Shown here: one piece after another, positions 13,001 to 25,205 of the stretch | Layout: every line of letters begins with the position of its first letter | Numbering within the stretch: position 1 is the first letter of the stretch | The notes under the pieces: generated by a model | Database searches by the model: none | What the model was told of the DNA's origin: nothing | Seen by the model: the letters and a program-made list of their open reading frames with translations, nothing else | Translations under genes and position numbers: made by a program | Source: Turnera subulata | Lineage: Eukaryota; Streptophyta; Magnoliopsida; Malpighiales; Passifloraceae | Assembly (NCBI GenBank): GCA_028386065.3 | Contig: JAKUCV010000872.1 | Location: 35,303 to 99,302 of the forward strand | DNA: 64,000 nucleotides | Direction: 5' to 3'

Positions 13001-13986
13001 TTGACGACATTCTACTCATTGAGAATGACATTCTGACACTACAGTCTGTAAAGACTTGGTTAGGGAAAATTTTCTCAATGAAGGACTTAGGAGAAGCAGC
13101 CTATGTGTTAGGCATAAAGATCTATAGAGATAGATCCAAAAGGCTTCTCGGGCTAAGTCAGAGTACGTCTATTGACAAGGCGCTACAGAGGTTTAGCATG
13201 TAAGATTCCAAGAAAGGATTCTTGCCCATGTCACATGGCGTATCTCTCTCTAAGAATCAATGTCCTAGTACGACTAAGGAGAGAGAGCGGATGAGTACGA
13301 TCCCTTATGCTTCGGCAATAGGATCTATCATGTGTGCCATGTTATGTACTCGATCGGATGTCGCTTATGCTTTGAGTGTCACAAGCAGATACCAAGCTGA
13401 TCCCGGTGAGAGTCACTGGACAGCAGTTAAGAACATCCTTAAGTACTTGAGAAGGACTAAGGATGCATTCCTTGTGTATGGAAGCGTTGATGAGCTTGTT
13501 GTAATGGGTTACACAGATGCTAGCTTCCAAACAGACAGGGATGACTTCAGGTCGCAATCAGGTTATGTGTTTTGTCTTGGAGGTGGTGTTGTATGCGGGA
13601 AGAGTTCTAAGCAAGAGATAGTTGCAGACTCTACAACCGAGGCTGAGTACATTGCTGCCTCAGATGCGGCGAAAGAGGCTGTTTGGATTAAGAAGTTCGT
13701 AACTAAACTTGGGGTGGTTCCTAGTATTGAGAGTCCGATTGAGCTCAATTGTGACAATAATAGGACAATCGCACAGGCTCAAGAGCCTAGATACCACCAA
13801 AGATCCAAACATATACTCCGACACTATCGTCTTATTAGAGAGATCATAGATAGAGGCGATGTCAGGCTGTGCAGAGTTCCTTCTGAGAATAATGTAGCTG
13901 ATCCCATGACGAAGCCACTCACGCAGCAGAAGCATGATGGTCATTGCGTATCTATTGGTATTAGATACATGGTTGATTGGCTTTAG
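10036..13986 (+). pseudogene. Copia gag-pol polyprotein with four in-frame stops
   Basis: One reading frame runs from the ATG at 10036 to the terminator at 13984 with no frameshift, but four stops interrupt it: TAG 10111, TAA 12259, TAG 12649, TAA 13201. In order it encodes gag with a zinc knuckle CFHCNKPGRWKRNC near 10790 (histidine replaced by arginine), aspartic protease with DTGCGSH at about 10942, integrase with an HHCC finger (WHCHLGH...CESC) and core motifs (HSDVYGP, DDYSR, EKRNRTL), RT with YVDD at 12997-13008, and RNase H with TDASFQTD, TTEAEYIAA. The integrase 'GGEY' box reads RGEY. The stop at 12649 replaces the residue between GID and DETFSPV, usually tyrosine. Domain content is otherwise complete, so inactivation is by point mutation only. 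Confidence 0.93.
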
Positions 13987-13987
13987 T

Positions 13988-14000
13988 GCAAGTGGGAGAT
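13988..14000 (+). promoter_or_regulatory. Polypurine tract of Angela-like Copia
   Basis: CAAGTGGGAGAT lies directly before the 3' LTR TGTTAG. This is the expected site for plus-strand priming. Confidence 0.8.
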
Positions 14001-15519
14001 TGTTAGTAATATGCCCAAAAGCTAATCAACGGATGATTGTAGTCATGTATATACATTGAGGTTATTCCAATAAATATGATTATGAGATAATCGCTTGCAC
14101 ATATTTATAATCCTAGAATATTTTGTATTCTTAAATGTCCCTAGTCGATTATTATTATGGATGGGTTGTAATAATAAATTAAGACTAATGTTTGTTAAGA
14201 ATTGTATGAGATACGAATTCTACATACGGGGTAAAAGTTAGAGAACTTGTGAACTAGACCGACCCACATAAGAATCCTACATGGAAAGCTATATGATTGT
14301 CATTAGTGGTTCTTATATGTATTGTCCTTAGACCAGAGATCATCAAGGTTCCCAGCATATGAGTCGTATACTTTGATATTATTCCCAGTCATCCCTAACT
14401 GGGTGGTCTTAAGGGTAATCATTGGGTATATGACAAATGTGTAGTGGGTTTTGATTGATCAAGATGGGATTCGTTCGACCCATATAATGGGTATATTATC
14501 AGATGGGCTTCTTGATAGAGTTGAACTGTTAAATGCATGGCCATGCTCGGATTATATGATATGGTGATATCAAGAGTATCCGTTTTACACAGTTAACTCG
14601 GGGATCAAGAAACTAAGATTAAACATATATGAGATTGACGTTTTCCACGTCTCGGTTTAATCTTGATAATGGGATGAAAGGACGATGACATGTTCCGAGG
14701 CACATAGAATCAGTACTGATTTTGTCGTTTGGGTAGCAATGATGTGTTGCTAGACGCCGCTCTTTGCTTATAATTGTAAAATGAGATTTTACAATTATTG
14801 TCGAACGTTACAAGTGCCTACAGGGTCATACACATGGAACCGTTGATTCGAGCAGGTGGTTGAACCATGGTTGGACCGTGGTTGGACCATAGTTGGACCG
14901 TGGTTGGACCAGTGTAGGCTTTGGGCTTGTTTGGTTCACTAATTGTCAGAGTTATTGAGCCAAACCTGGTGCCAAGTGATGTGTAATCCCATTAGCACTA
15001 GCGGAGACATGATTGGACAAAAGGCTAATCATGATGGCCAAGTGTGTTGGCCATTGTCTAACATTTTGTGAGTAGGATTAGTGGGTGTGAATAATCTGAT
15101 TAGTGTGTGCTCAGTTTGTTATGCCATCAGATTTTTCAGACTTGAGAGTGAGAGGTTTCTGTTTTGAAATGAACACACTCACACCCATTCTTTGAGAAAA
15201 GAAAGTAGAACACATCAAACACCACATAGCTCCCGGAAATTCGTAGCTAGCACCACGGTTCGGGAGTGCTCGGGTTGGAGATCGTGAGATGGTTTCCGGT
15301 TGTGATCGACGGTTCGTGTGGATACCGTAGAGGGGCGGGATTTCTGTCCGGCTCTTGCTGATTCGGTTCTTCAGTTAGGTGAAAGTTCCTAACCGTTTCA
15401 GGTATGTTTGTTTTGTTGTTCGGTTTAGTTGCTTCGCATGGATCCTTCATGTGTTTCCGGGTTTCCGCTGTGCATTTGTTGCATTTAGATTGTCTATTTT
15501 GCATGACCGGAAACTTACA
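14001..15519 (+). repeat. 3' LTR of Angela-like Copia
   Basis: 1519-bp near-copy of 7185-8719, ending CTTACA and followed by the target duplication AAACT at 15520-15524. Confidence 0.92.
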
Positions 15520-15524
15520 AAACT
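15520..15524. repeat. Target-site duplication AAACT (right)
   Basis: Matches 7180-7184 exactly. Confidence 0.9.
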
Positions 15525-17121
15525 AATACTTAAGCAAATCTAAAAGCTTGTCGAAAGAGCAGGACCTCCCATAAACTCACTCAAGCAAAGAAGTATATTC
15601 AACAACAAACAAGCCCGCATAGTTCAAGCAGATAGCAAAGCACAAGAAGGCTTTATGGGCCACGCAGGTCTTACGAGTAGGGTGTTAACGTGTAAAACCG
15701 TACAAAAGGCCGAACATGGGCAGATGTTCCCCAAAACTTAATGGCCTAGAAAAGGGCGTTGGTGCCCGAGAATAAAGGCTAAATTGTGGGTTGGAAAACC
15801 CCAAAAAATTTGCATGAGTAGCCTTTAAAAAAGAGTTCCTGGTACTAAAAAAGAAGAAACCAAATATGGAGTTAGCAAGATTATAAAAGAAATAAAATAG
15901 CTTTGGCATCCAAGAAGCAGGAGCTGATTTCAGAAGCTAAGAAAGCCATCACAAAAGGAAAAGAGTCCCTAGAATTCCAAATGAAGCTTCATGCAGGAAC
16001 CGCACATAGTGACCAATTAAGAACTTAGGAGAAGGAATTGCAAAGCCACAAAAAAGAGCTAGACAGAAGCCAGAGATACACCAAAGAAAAGACTAGGAGC
16101 CTAAACCCCAGGTTCTAAAAGGCAAGACCCAAATGTAGGAGCTCGAGAAGCAGTATGGAAAATCACAAGGAAGTCATTATGCACTCGAAGAACATAAGCT
16201 AAACGAAGCTTACTCGACCGCGCAATTTATGCTGAAATAAGCCAAAAGGCCTAAGGCCAGAAACTGCTACGAACCTCTCCAAAAGTAAAAACTGTCCAAG
16301 AATTCTTTTGTGAAGACATGAAGAATTCAAGAACCTACAATTGCCCAAAGGGAAACAAAAATCCAATTGGAGCTTTAGTGAAGCAACATTAATTGATTTC
16401 CAGCAAGAAACCTAAGAGGTGCTTAAATAAAATGCCGGGAGCTGAAACTAAGTGCAGAAGCTGGGAACTGAGGCTAAGCACAAAAGCTAAAGGAAGAAGC
16501 TAAAACTGAGGTTGAAAACAGAAGCTGGGAGGAAAAGAAGGATCAAATGCCCAAGAGATTAGTGACACTCATAAAAAGAAGCATGAAAACCCTATAAGTA
16601 CCAAATAGAAGTTCCAGGATTTCAGCTACACCAAAATACCAGGAAGGTAGAACCTGAGAGCAGCACCAGGAACTGGAGCAGGGTACTGCGAAGATGACAT
16701 GAGGACCTGATGAGAAATGAACATCAATAGAAGGACTAGAAGAATGAAGTAAAGGCCTATTGACCCTTAATTCATAAACAACCAAGTAGATGCCATGATT
16801 TCAGTCACACCAAGACATTGAAAGCAGAGCCTAGTGCGTGACAAGAGGATCTGGAACCAGAGACAACAAAGTTGTGGGGATGATCCGTCTTCGAAAAGGA
16901 AGCACCTCAAAAGCAGGAACTCCAAATTCAAGTGACAGGGGGACTAAGGATCAAGACGTCCAATAGCTTCAACAACAACTAGCGGTGGGGAATTGTAGAA
17001 ACTCACATCGAGGAATGTAAAGCCTAATGTGACCCTTCCGAAGCAACCAACAGGAAGTACGCAAAGGATCGCCGACTATCAAATGCTCGTGCTCAAAGTG
17101 CCCAACCGTTTGGGGGACTAA
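15525..17121 (+). mobile_element. Right part of the outer non-coding LTR-type element
   Basis: Continues the purine-rich, ORF-poor sequence seen at 5756-7184, with repeated AGAAGCTGGGAACTGAGG-like phrases at 16430-16530. It ends in a polypurine-tract-like TTTGGGGGACTA just before the LTR at 17122. No gag or pol was found. Confidence 0.45.
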
Positions 17122-17456
17122 TGATATAATATAGCCCAACGGGCTCAAAAACCCCAATTCCATCTAATCCAGGCAACTCGAGGCCCAAAGGAACTCGGCC
17201 CACGATCCAAAATTACCACCCTTATCAATCCGAAATCCACGACTACAAATAGGAGTGCGACACCTGGCGAGATAAGGAACTCCCTTTTGTCCAATAAAAA
17301 TAAGTCATTGATTGTAATATTTATACCCTAAAATTGGGTAAGAAGGACAGATTGTGCTCTCTCTCTTCCGAAAACCAATCTTTCTCTCTCTTTTGTAATG
17401 TTCATTATCAATAAAACACTCTCAAGTGCAGCTCAATTCGGGCTCTCAATTTCTCA
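17122..17456 (+). repeat. Putative 3' LTR of the outer element
   Basis: Begins TGATATAATATAGCCC after a purine tract. It carries a TACAAATA box near 17244, an AATAAA signal near 17411 and CT-rich tracts, and plausibly ends CTCA near 17456. No second copy is in the window, so both edges are inferred. Confidence 0.5.
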
Positions 17457-17470
17457 TTTTATATAAAAAA

Positions 17471-18110
17471 GGTTATAACAATTATCAACAGCCATAGAAT
17501 TTATCAAATACTAACTAGGTATTTACCATTCACCAGCTCTCTAGTTATTCCAAATAAGTCAAACAGCCCCACATGTTCTACTAAACAACAACGTAAGGAA
17601 GGTTATATTAATTATCAACACCAATCATAGATTTTATCAAATACTATCCTGGTATATATTCACCAGTTGTTTGGTTATTCCAGATAAATCAGACAGACCC
17701 CTAGGTTTTACCAGATAACAATGAAGTGAAAGAAGGTTATACCAATTATCAACACCTATAAATTTTATCAAATACTATCGTAGTAGTCACCAGCTATCTG
17801 ATTATTCCAAACAAGTCAAACAGACCCACAGGTTGTACCAAGCAATGATGAAATACAAGAAGGTTTTACCAATTACAACACCTACAGATTTAATCAAATA
17901 CTATCCCAGTATTCACCAGTTGTCTGGTTATTCCAAATAAGTGAAAGAGACCCACAGGTTATATCAAACAATGATGAAATAGAAAAAGGTTATACCGGCC
18001 CACAGATTTAATCAAATACTATCCTAGTATTCACGAGCTGTCTCGTTATTCCAAATAAGTCAAGCAGGCCCACACGTTTTACCAAACAATAACGAAATGA
18101 AAGAGATGAA
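17471..18110 (+). repeat. Tandem repeat, about 128 bp unit, five copies
   Basis: Units begin near 17471, 17600, 17733, 17861 and 17987. Each contains GGTTATAMCAATTATCAACA, then ATCAAATACTATCC, CACCAG...CTGGTTATTCCAAATAAGTC and AGACCCACAGGTT. Copies diverge by substitutions and small indels. More diverged pieces (TTTTAGATAAGACAA) continue to about 18400 and reappear at 26750-26960 on the far side of the LARD. Confidence 0.8.
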
Positions 18111-18399
18111 ATGAAAGAGATTGCGCCAGTTTTATCTACTAACGAAATCAAACTGCATAATTTTAGATAAGACAATAGCCTCAAGATTACTCACAACGTT
18201 CTTCTTTGCTTTCCATTTGTATCTAATGTTTCAGCGTAACACCATATCTATCCATCAACCACACATTTTATCAAACACTATCTGTCTAAAACAATGAAAT
18301 CAAATGAAAGAAGTTACACTTACACCAACCCTATCTGCTTAACAGATCAAACCGCGTGATTTTAGATAAGACAACAGCCTCAGTACCAACCAGCTTTCT

Positions 18400-20090
18400 A
18401 AATTCATTGTTTACTTCCATATATGAAGATTACACCAACCCAAGTCCCCTCAATGAGAAATCTGTTACTGGCCTATAAATAATGGGCATGCTAGTTATAA
18501 AGCGATTGTGATGGCTTTATAACCCAAACCTAGGCACCAGAGTCTATATCTCAATCCATAAAGCAATCCTTTTATAGTTTCATCACACATCACAAACCAG
18601 ATATGATCACTCCAGAGGAGGAGGAGGAGGAGGAGGGAGTAGATGGTGTGGTGGTTAAAGTTTCAAATATTGGATCAACGATTTACCAGAAAGTTTGGTA
18701 GGTCTTCATTCTTGTTTAATATAATATATGCTTTGTATAGAATTTTATACAAAGGGTATAACAGCATTTTTTTGTTAGATTTATTTAGTGATTATTCTTG
18801 ATCTGATCATTCATCTGATAATAGTCGGCAACTATTTAGTTGATGGTATGTAAAGTATAATTTTTTTTTGTATTTGCTTCAATCTTTTAATTATTTTAAT
18901 TTCTGTTTTGTCTTGGAAGGTTATCAGGTCTATTGGGAGGGATGCCCTGCAAACGTCCTAGCCTAGTCACTGGGTAATTGGGTGAGTATATTCTTCTGAT
19001 TTATTGTGGTCTTTTTTCTTTTTATATATGAATGGTGGTGCCCATTTGAATTGTTGTTCAATTTCTTATCCAAAAATATTGAAATTATTTATTGCAGAGA
19101 GCATCCGGAAGGCACTGGTAATGATGTGATAAAGAACAGTATGTTCTTTTCCACTGTAGATCATTAGCAGTGCTTCCCCAATATTAGAAACACTTGGATC
19201 TCAATAGACCATGAACCACTCCATGATGAACCAGCGGCTGCAACGAGGTGTGGATCCATAGTTTAATTTACTCTTTCAGCAGTTCTTTCCTATGTTTATA
19301 GTTGTGAAAAATGCAGTAGTTGAACATATGAGACGATCTTGATTTCCTCTGCAGGAACGTTTTGGTTGTGTAGTTTGCACTACTAGATGCAACTAGGTAT
19401 ATCGATAGGTTTACTTCTTCTTTCTCGTAACTAAATGGTTATAGCTAAAAGCATAAGTGCTTGCCAATTCATATTTATGACGAATACTGTAGTTTCTGAT
19501 TCAAACCGGTCCGACCAATGAATCATGATTTGTGGTCTTTTCCATATTGTGTCCGGTCCGATTTTGATAACTTTGCTAATAAGTAACACTGCCAAACAGT
19601 AAATGCTTTCAAATCGAAAGCAATAACGAGTAATTAACTCAAGCCAGCTGAATATAAAGCTACACAAGTATGCAAAAAAGCAACACCCATCATCGGCTAG
19701 TTTGATTTGCTTTGCAAAGACAAGAACTACAATTCATCCAGAAGACTGATAGCTTTGGCTGATTATTTGATTACAGAAAACAGGTGGTTCAATTCAAGCT
19801 GATCGATCCAGGATGCATGGCTTGGCTGTCGAAGAAATCAACGAACCCACAAGGCAATGGCACATTCAGGCTGCCAAGACGGTCCAGATGCATGACCATT
19901 TACCGGTATAGAGTTTTGCAGACGATGCCAAAACTGAAGGATCTAAGAGGGTTGATCGTAAGAAATATAGCAGTGTGTGATTTCTTTCCAATACCATCAT
20001 CGCATCTGATCAAAGGTCGTAACAAAAATAATGAGAAGAATTACAATTCGTATATGTATATATTCTACTTTAGCAGCCAAAAAAAAAATT
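18400..20090 (+). other. Unassigned stretch, possible decayed multi-exon gene
   Basis: A TATA-like CTATAAATAATG is at about 18474. An ATG near 18602 opens a short frame with a run of glutamates encoded by a GGA microsatellite (about 18612-18640). Splice-like signals follow: a donor GTGAGTATA near 18980 and an acceptor TTATTGCAG near 19090. The deduced peptides contain stops and match nothing I recognise. Another open stretch lies at 19784-20119. It is either a pseudogene or chance. Confidence 0.25.
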
Positions 20091-20109
20091 ATATATTCCA
20101 CTTACTAAT

Positions 20110-20222
20110 AGGTTTGTAGCATATTGGTACCTGTACAAAAGCAAGAAGGGTAAGGTCTTGAGTTTGAGTTTGAGTCTTGCCTTCAACATCAATTAGTATT
20201 AAAGAAAAAAAAAACATGTATG
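20110..20222 (+). mobile_element. SINE with imperfect 16-bp target duplication
   Basis: A tRNA-like A box (TAGCATATTGG, about 20117) and B-box-like GGTCTTGAGTTTGAGTC are followed by an A-rich tail ending near 20214. Flanks TATTCCACTTACTAAT (20094-20109) and TATTACACTTGCCAAT (20223-20238) match at 13 of 16 positions, as expected for an old insertion. Confidence 0.6.
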
Positions 20223-20412
20223 TATTACACTTGCCAATGGGAGTACCATTAATCCCTATACGTTGATAATATAATTTGCAAACACATATATTCCTATAGC
20301 AAGTTAGTCAAATATTTTACCGATCGAAGCAACATTTTTTGGGGCTCTCTATGTGTGGATGTAAACCTGGTTGGGGCTCAAATTTTTCACTACCTAATCA
20401 ACAAATAGATAG

Positions 20413-21001
20413 TGATAACATATGGAAATTCGCCTTCAGCCCACCAATAAGGTCAGGCCCAGGTCCAAGATAAAACCGTAGGTCCAGGTCCAACTGCAAA
20501 GATCAAGAGTCTAATTTTCCCTATAAATAGACTCCTTATGCAAAGTAGAAAGGTACATTTATTTCTCTAAATTCTCTCTCTCTTGCCTCTCTTCCTCCTT
20601 CTGACTTAGGCATCGGAGTGCCATCCAGGGTCACAAACCCTAGACCTCCCCGGGTCTTATTCTTTGTTGGTCTTTGCAGCTCCTACCGGCAACCTACCTA
20701 GGTCTTACTCTCTATAGGTCCTACTCAATTGGTCCTTGCAATTCCTACAAGCACAAGGACCTTTCAAAAGGCATCATCCATATAAAAGTATATCCAATAT
20801 TTTTACAAATAGTACTAGAAAACATAATTATGACAGAATTACCAAGAAAGGACAAAAGGGATACCTTGGCAGACAAGTTTTTCCTTAACCCGTTTGCCCT
20901 TTGAACGGCTTGCTTTTTCCTTTTAACCTGAGACCACAATCCTCTTATAGAGTAAATAGACTAGCAATACTAAACGTAAGGACAATGAATGTGATCATCC
21001 A
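20413..21001 (+). repeat. Left LTR of LARD-like element
   Basis: 589 bp. Carries a CCTATAAATAGACTCC TATA box near 20520, a CT-rich tract, and ends GTGATCATCCA. Confidence 0.85.
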
Positions 21002-23376
21002 TCGGCCGGAGGTCTACCAACACAATCTTAAGACCTTCGTGGTGCCAAAAATATTCCTAATAACACTAGTGCAGGACATACGTCCAATACAATCTTTGAT
21101 CCCGCCGTAAATGGTGGAGCCGGAACTATTCCGAGTAACTCTAGTATTGGACCTACATCTAGTACAATTTTGAATTCCATCAACGGTGGAATCAGAAAAA
21201 TTCCAAGTACCTCCATTACTGTTAATCAACGAAGTAATGAAATAGTAACATGGGTGGAGCTTATGCAATTTAGGCAAGAAATACTAGCAGGTCTGCATAA
21301 CTTATGAATCTATCACCCATTAGGGGATACTGCTGAGGTAGCACATGAACAAAAGAGTTAGGAAAAAAAGCCCAAGCACCCTCATTAAAAGGAGGAAGAG
21401 TACGGTTCTGAATCAGCCATTTCTATCCGCCTCCCCTTCAGTGTAAATGTAGAGTATCCTGAGGGAGGTTAGGGTGTGTTGTCGAAATTGGCGTGTTATT
21501 AAAGTGTCTAAAAGGCCTTTCAATACAAGGATCTAGGACTTCTAGGTCCTAGGATCTCCACGAGGAGGCTCCCCGGTCCAAGGGACCTCAGCTCTAAGAA
21601 TTCTTAGAAGAGGCATTAGCCATATCAAAATCTTATTCAAATTAGGTGATCTGTGTGATAGAGTCACCTAGAGTTGAAGAAAAATAGAGATGTAAAAGGT
21701 CCTTTTATAGGAAGACAAGGGGCCATGAAGGGAAGATGAGGAAATTCAATACCGAAGAATTACACCTATAGGTCCTTCACCCGTCTAACAGACGCTTGAG
21801 CATAGAATGCCCGATCTATTGGTAAGGGTAGCGTCCAACACAACTGTCACGATCTTGGTTGTCTCATTGAAACGAGGACCTTATAAAGATAAGAAAGACG
21901 GAGGAGCTAAAGGTCACACCACACCATGAGCTTCAAAAGTTTTGCCATGTAACTTTGTAAAACTCCTCTTTCTTGTGTTAATGGCCCGTACAACTCAAGT
22001 ATTTACTCTTATGGAGAAAAGATCTCATTTTGTAATGAAAGTAACAGCGTCTAAGGAGATACCATCCTACTGATTCAAAGTGTCTACATGAAATGAAGAG
22101 GTCATCCATCACTCTTAGAAGGGCCCCTTAGGACCAACGTCCTTTAAAAGGAGCATACAAATTCCTTTTTATATGGAATTCTCTTCAAACAAGCTTCATA
22201 TATTATTCTCCTACTCGGTAACTTGAGCTCCCTCTGCCCTTTACCCATCCTAAACCCAAAGCCCCCAGCGACAACAGCTAAAACTTGCTCCCCTTACAAA
22301 AAAAGGTATCCAGAAGACGAGGTAGGTAGCGATATGCTTTTAATGCTTATTAATTTAGATGCATAGAGGAAGGAGTCACATATTTGGAATTTTTTGGAGG
22401 TTTCACACAAAATCTCTTAAGGTTGGTACAAAGAAAAACCCTTGAAGGCCTTCTTTGAAAGAAATCACATCATCCAAAACTAGATAACAACGAGACCTCC
22501 TTCATAGCAAGAACTATAGAGCCTCTTGATGGGATGACGGCCTTGGAGCAGCCAATAGTCAAGACTTCCTCCAGGGCAAGGACAAAGAAGTCCAGGAACT
22601 AACAAAGGAGAACACAAAAATTGGCATGTTTCATCTATTTTCGACAAAGTCAGAGAATAGTAAGGTGTTATGATCGAAAGTTCAGATATCAACCGATCCA
22701 ACGTGGGAACCAAAATTTAAGGAGGGTAAACCAACTGGTCCAAAGGAGAAACAAAAAAAAAAAGCTAAATTGGGAAGACCCTTATCAAGGTTCTTATTTC
22801 GAAGCCTACGAACCAGGTGCTCACTCTCCTACATTCTAAACATGAATAGGTTAAAGAGGTTCCAACCACAATAAGCTGAGGCACTCCAAGTTGGCTTTGC
22901 AAAAGAGGTTAAAACCACAACAAGGATCCTGAATTGCAAAACTCTTAAAAGCGGGAACCCTAAAGATCTCTCAACAAAGGACCTTGGAGGCTTTTACAAT
23001 GAGGAATCCCATGGTTCTCACAAATGAAGATTCCTTGAGACTGCCCAAATGAAGGACCTTAGGAACTATGTTTTCAAAATGAGTCTATGAATATCTCTGT
23101 AACAAAATACCTCTAGAAATGAGAGAAGTGTTCCACGAGGTCATTTTTATGTAGAAAATAAATTCTCTTAAACAGGTGTGGTGATCAAAGGGAAGAAGAA
23201 GATTACAAAAGAAGGTTCCAAAATTCAAGAGCAAAAGAGTTATTCCCTCATGTATGAGATATGGAGAATCCAAAAGTACTCCACACTCAAGAAATTGAAA
23301 GCGCCACAGGTTCTTTTCTTATATTTCATCAAATGATCTTTTTTGTTTTTTTTTTCAAATAAAGATTATCTAAAAT

Positions 23377-23480
23377 CACCTTTTTTATTGACTAAATGTG
23401 CTGCGTAGCTTTGTTTATTGTTAAAATTTTATCAAAAAACACCTTTTTTATTGACTAAATGTGCTCCGTTGTTTTGTAAC
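23377..23480. repeat. Short direct repeat before the minisatellite
   Basis: CACCTTTTTTATTGACTAAA occurs near 23378 and again near 23439, a period of about 62 bp, immediately before the hairpin minisatellite. Confidence 0.75.
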
Positions 23481-24131
23481 TTCCGTGAGGCGGCGGTCCA
23501 ACCTCCTTCAAACCGGAAGTCCTACTTCCGGGAGACGGGGGTCCTACTTCCTTGAGACAGGAGGTCCTACCTACTTGAAACCAGAAGTACTCATTAAATG
23601 AGACGGGGTCCTACCCCTCGAAAATGAAGGTCCTACCTCCATGAAAACGGGGTCCTACCTCCTTGAAATGGAGTCCTACCTCCTCGAAAACGGAGGTCCT
23701 ACCTCCTCGAAAACGGGGTCCTACCTCCTTGAATTGGAGGTCCTACCTCCATGAAAACGGGGTCCTACCCCTTGAAGACGGAGGTCCTCATTCTATGAGA
23801 CGGGGTCCTACCCCTTGAAAACGGAGGTCCTACCTCCTCGAAAACGGGGTCATACCCCTCTTACCTCCTCGAAAACGGGTCCCTCCCCTCGAAAACGGAG
23901 GTCCTACCACTATGAAAACGGGGTCCTACCCCCTTGAAGACGGAGGTCCTACCTCCTTGGAAAAGGGGTCCTACCCCTAAAAAATGGAGGTCCTACCCCC
24001 TTGAAGACAGAGGTCCTACCTCCTCGAAAACGGGGTCCTACCCAAAAAAGAGGAGTCCTACCTCCTCGAAAATAGGGTCCTACCCCTCGAAAACGAAGGT
24101 CCTACCTCCTTGAAGCGGAGGTCCTACATCC
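23481..24131. repeat. Minisatellite of alternating palindromic units
   Basis: About 29 units of 20-24 bp. Two types alternate: GGAGGTCCTACCTCC and GGGGTCCTACCCC, separated by TTGAAAAC or TCGAAAAC. In each type the arms are inverted repeats around a constant CCT, so both can form short hairpins, and the arms change together (GGAGG/CCTCC versus GGGG/CCCC). Confidence 0.9.
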
Positions 24132-25205
24132 AATAAACCTTGAAGTCAGAGGTCCCGAAACCTCTAGAAAGGGACATGAACTGCTATCTCAAATCCGAAG
24201 TACCAAAATCTCCGAAGAAACCTTAAGAATCTAAGGTACTAATCTTTTTTAATGGTAGTTTTCTCCTTCTTAAAACCTTATGCCATGTCTTGCATAATAA
24301 ATCAAAATTTTGTCATTAAGGAAATGACCATAAGTCCTTACTCCAAACTTCGAACAACGAGGGGGGAACTAAGAAACCCTTAGTAAGAGCTCTTGGGTGA
24401 CCCTCAAAAGGGAAGATGATTGCCCTGTTTAAGGAGCTCCTAGGAAACTCAAAGTCAAGCTAAATAAGCTCCCCTTTGAGTTGGGGGCTAGAGTGGTGGG
24501 AAACCCTAAGAAGGATTGTCCAGGACCTTGGCTCACTAGGAACATCCCACTAGAAGACCTCCTGCCATGACTCTCAGGAACTATAGGTACTTTTCAGTCA
24601 AGATGACTCTAAAGAACTATAGGTACTTGTTAGTCAAGGAACTCCTTCTGAAACGGCCCCGACTTATTGGAAACATCTCATTAAAAGATGGTTCCAGCCA
24701 TACTGCCTATGCAAGTAACAAAAGTAAGAAGGAGGGAGGCCATGCAACCAAATTTGGGTGAAAAAACAAAACATTCTAAATAAAACATCCCATTCGGGCC
24801 CAAGAAGAAGATCACCTAGGGACAACATAGAGGCAAAAAGTCTTGTTACGAGTTAGAATGGGGGCTTCGTACAAATCCAAATGAGACTTCTTGTAGGTCC
24901 AGAGAAAGGTGCAAACGCCAAAATGAGGTTAACATGAGCTTAACAAAGTCCTTAGTCGCCTTACATAAGGACCACTAGTTTGTACAAGGGGTTTAACGGC
25001 TTTCAATTTGACAAGATAAAATTAAAGTCAAAATTTTGGTCACTTGATGAGGTGACATCAACAAAGGGGTGATTCAAAACTCAACGGGCTCAGAACTCAA
25101 GTAAGGCGATCTAATATGTGAAGACAACTAAAGTGAAAGCATATCTTGGAGGAAATAAACTCTAAGGAATATTGCTGCACAACATCCCTCAGAGTTGGGG
25201 GCTAG

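Larger units (their letters stand above)
7185..15519 (+). mobile_element. Complete Angela-like Ty1/Copia retrotransposon
   Basis: This 8335-bp element has a 5' LTR (7185-8719), primer-binding site, 1.3-kb leader with a palindrome array, a single-frame gag-pol (10036-13986), a polypurine tract and a 3' LTR (14001-15519), flanked by the 5-bp duplication AAACT. LTRs start TGTTAG; the 3' one ends CTTACA and the 5' one has G for the last base. The first 300 bp of the two LTRs differ at roughly 4-5% of positions by eye. Assignment to the Angela lineage rests on RT/RNase H phrases (MTQPEGF, SIYGLKQASRSWN, DFRSQSGYVFCL) and the long LTRs; it is an inference. Confidence 0.93.
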
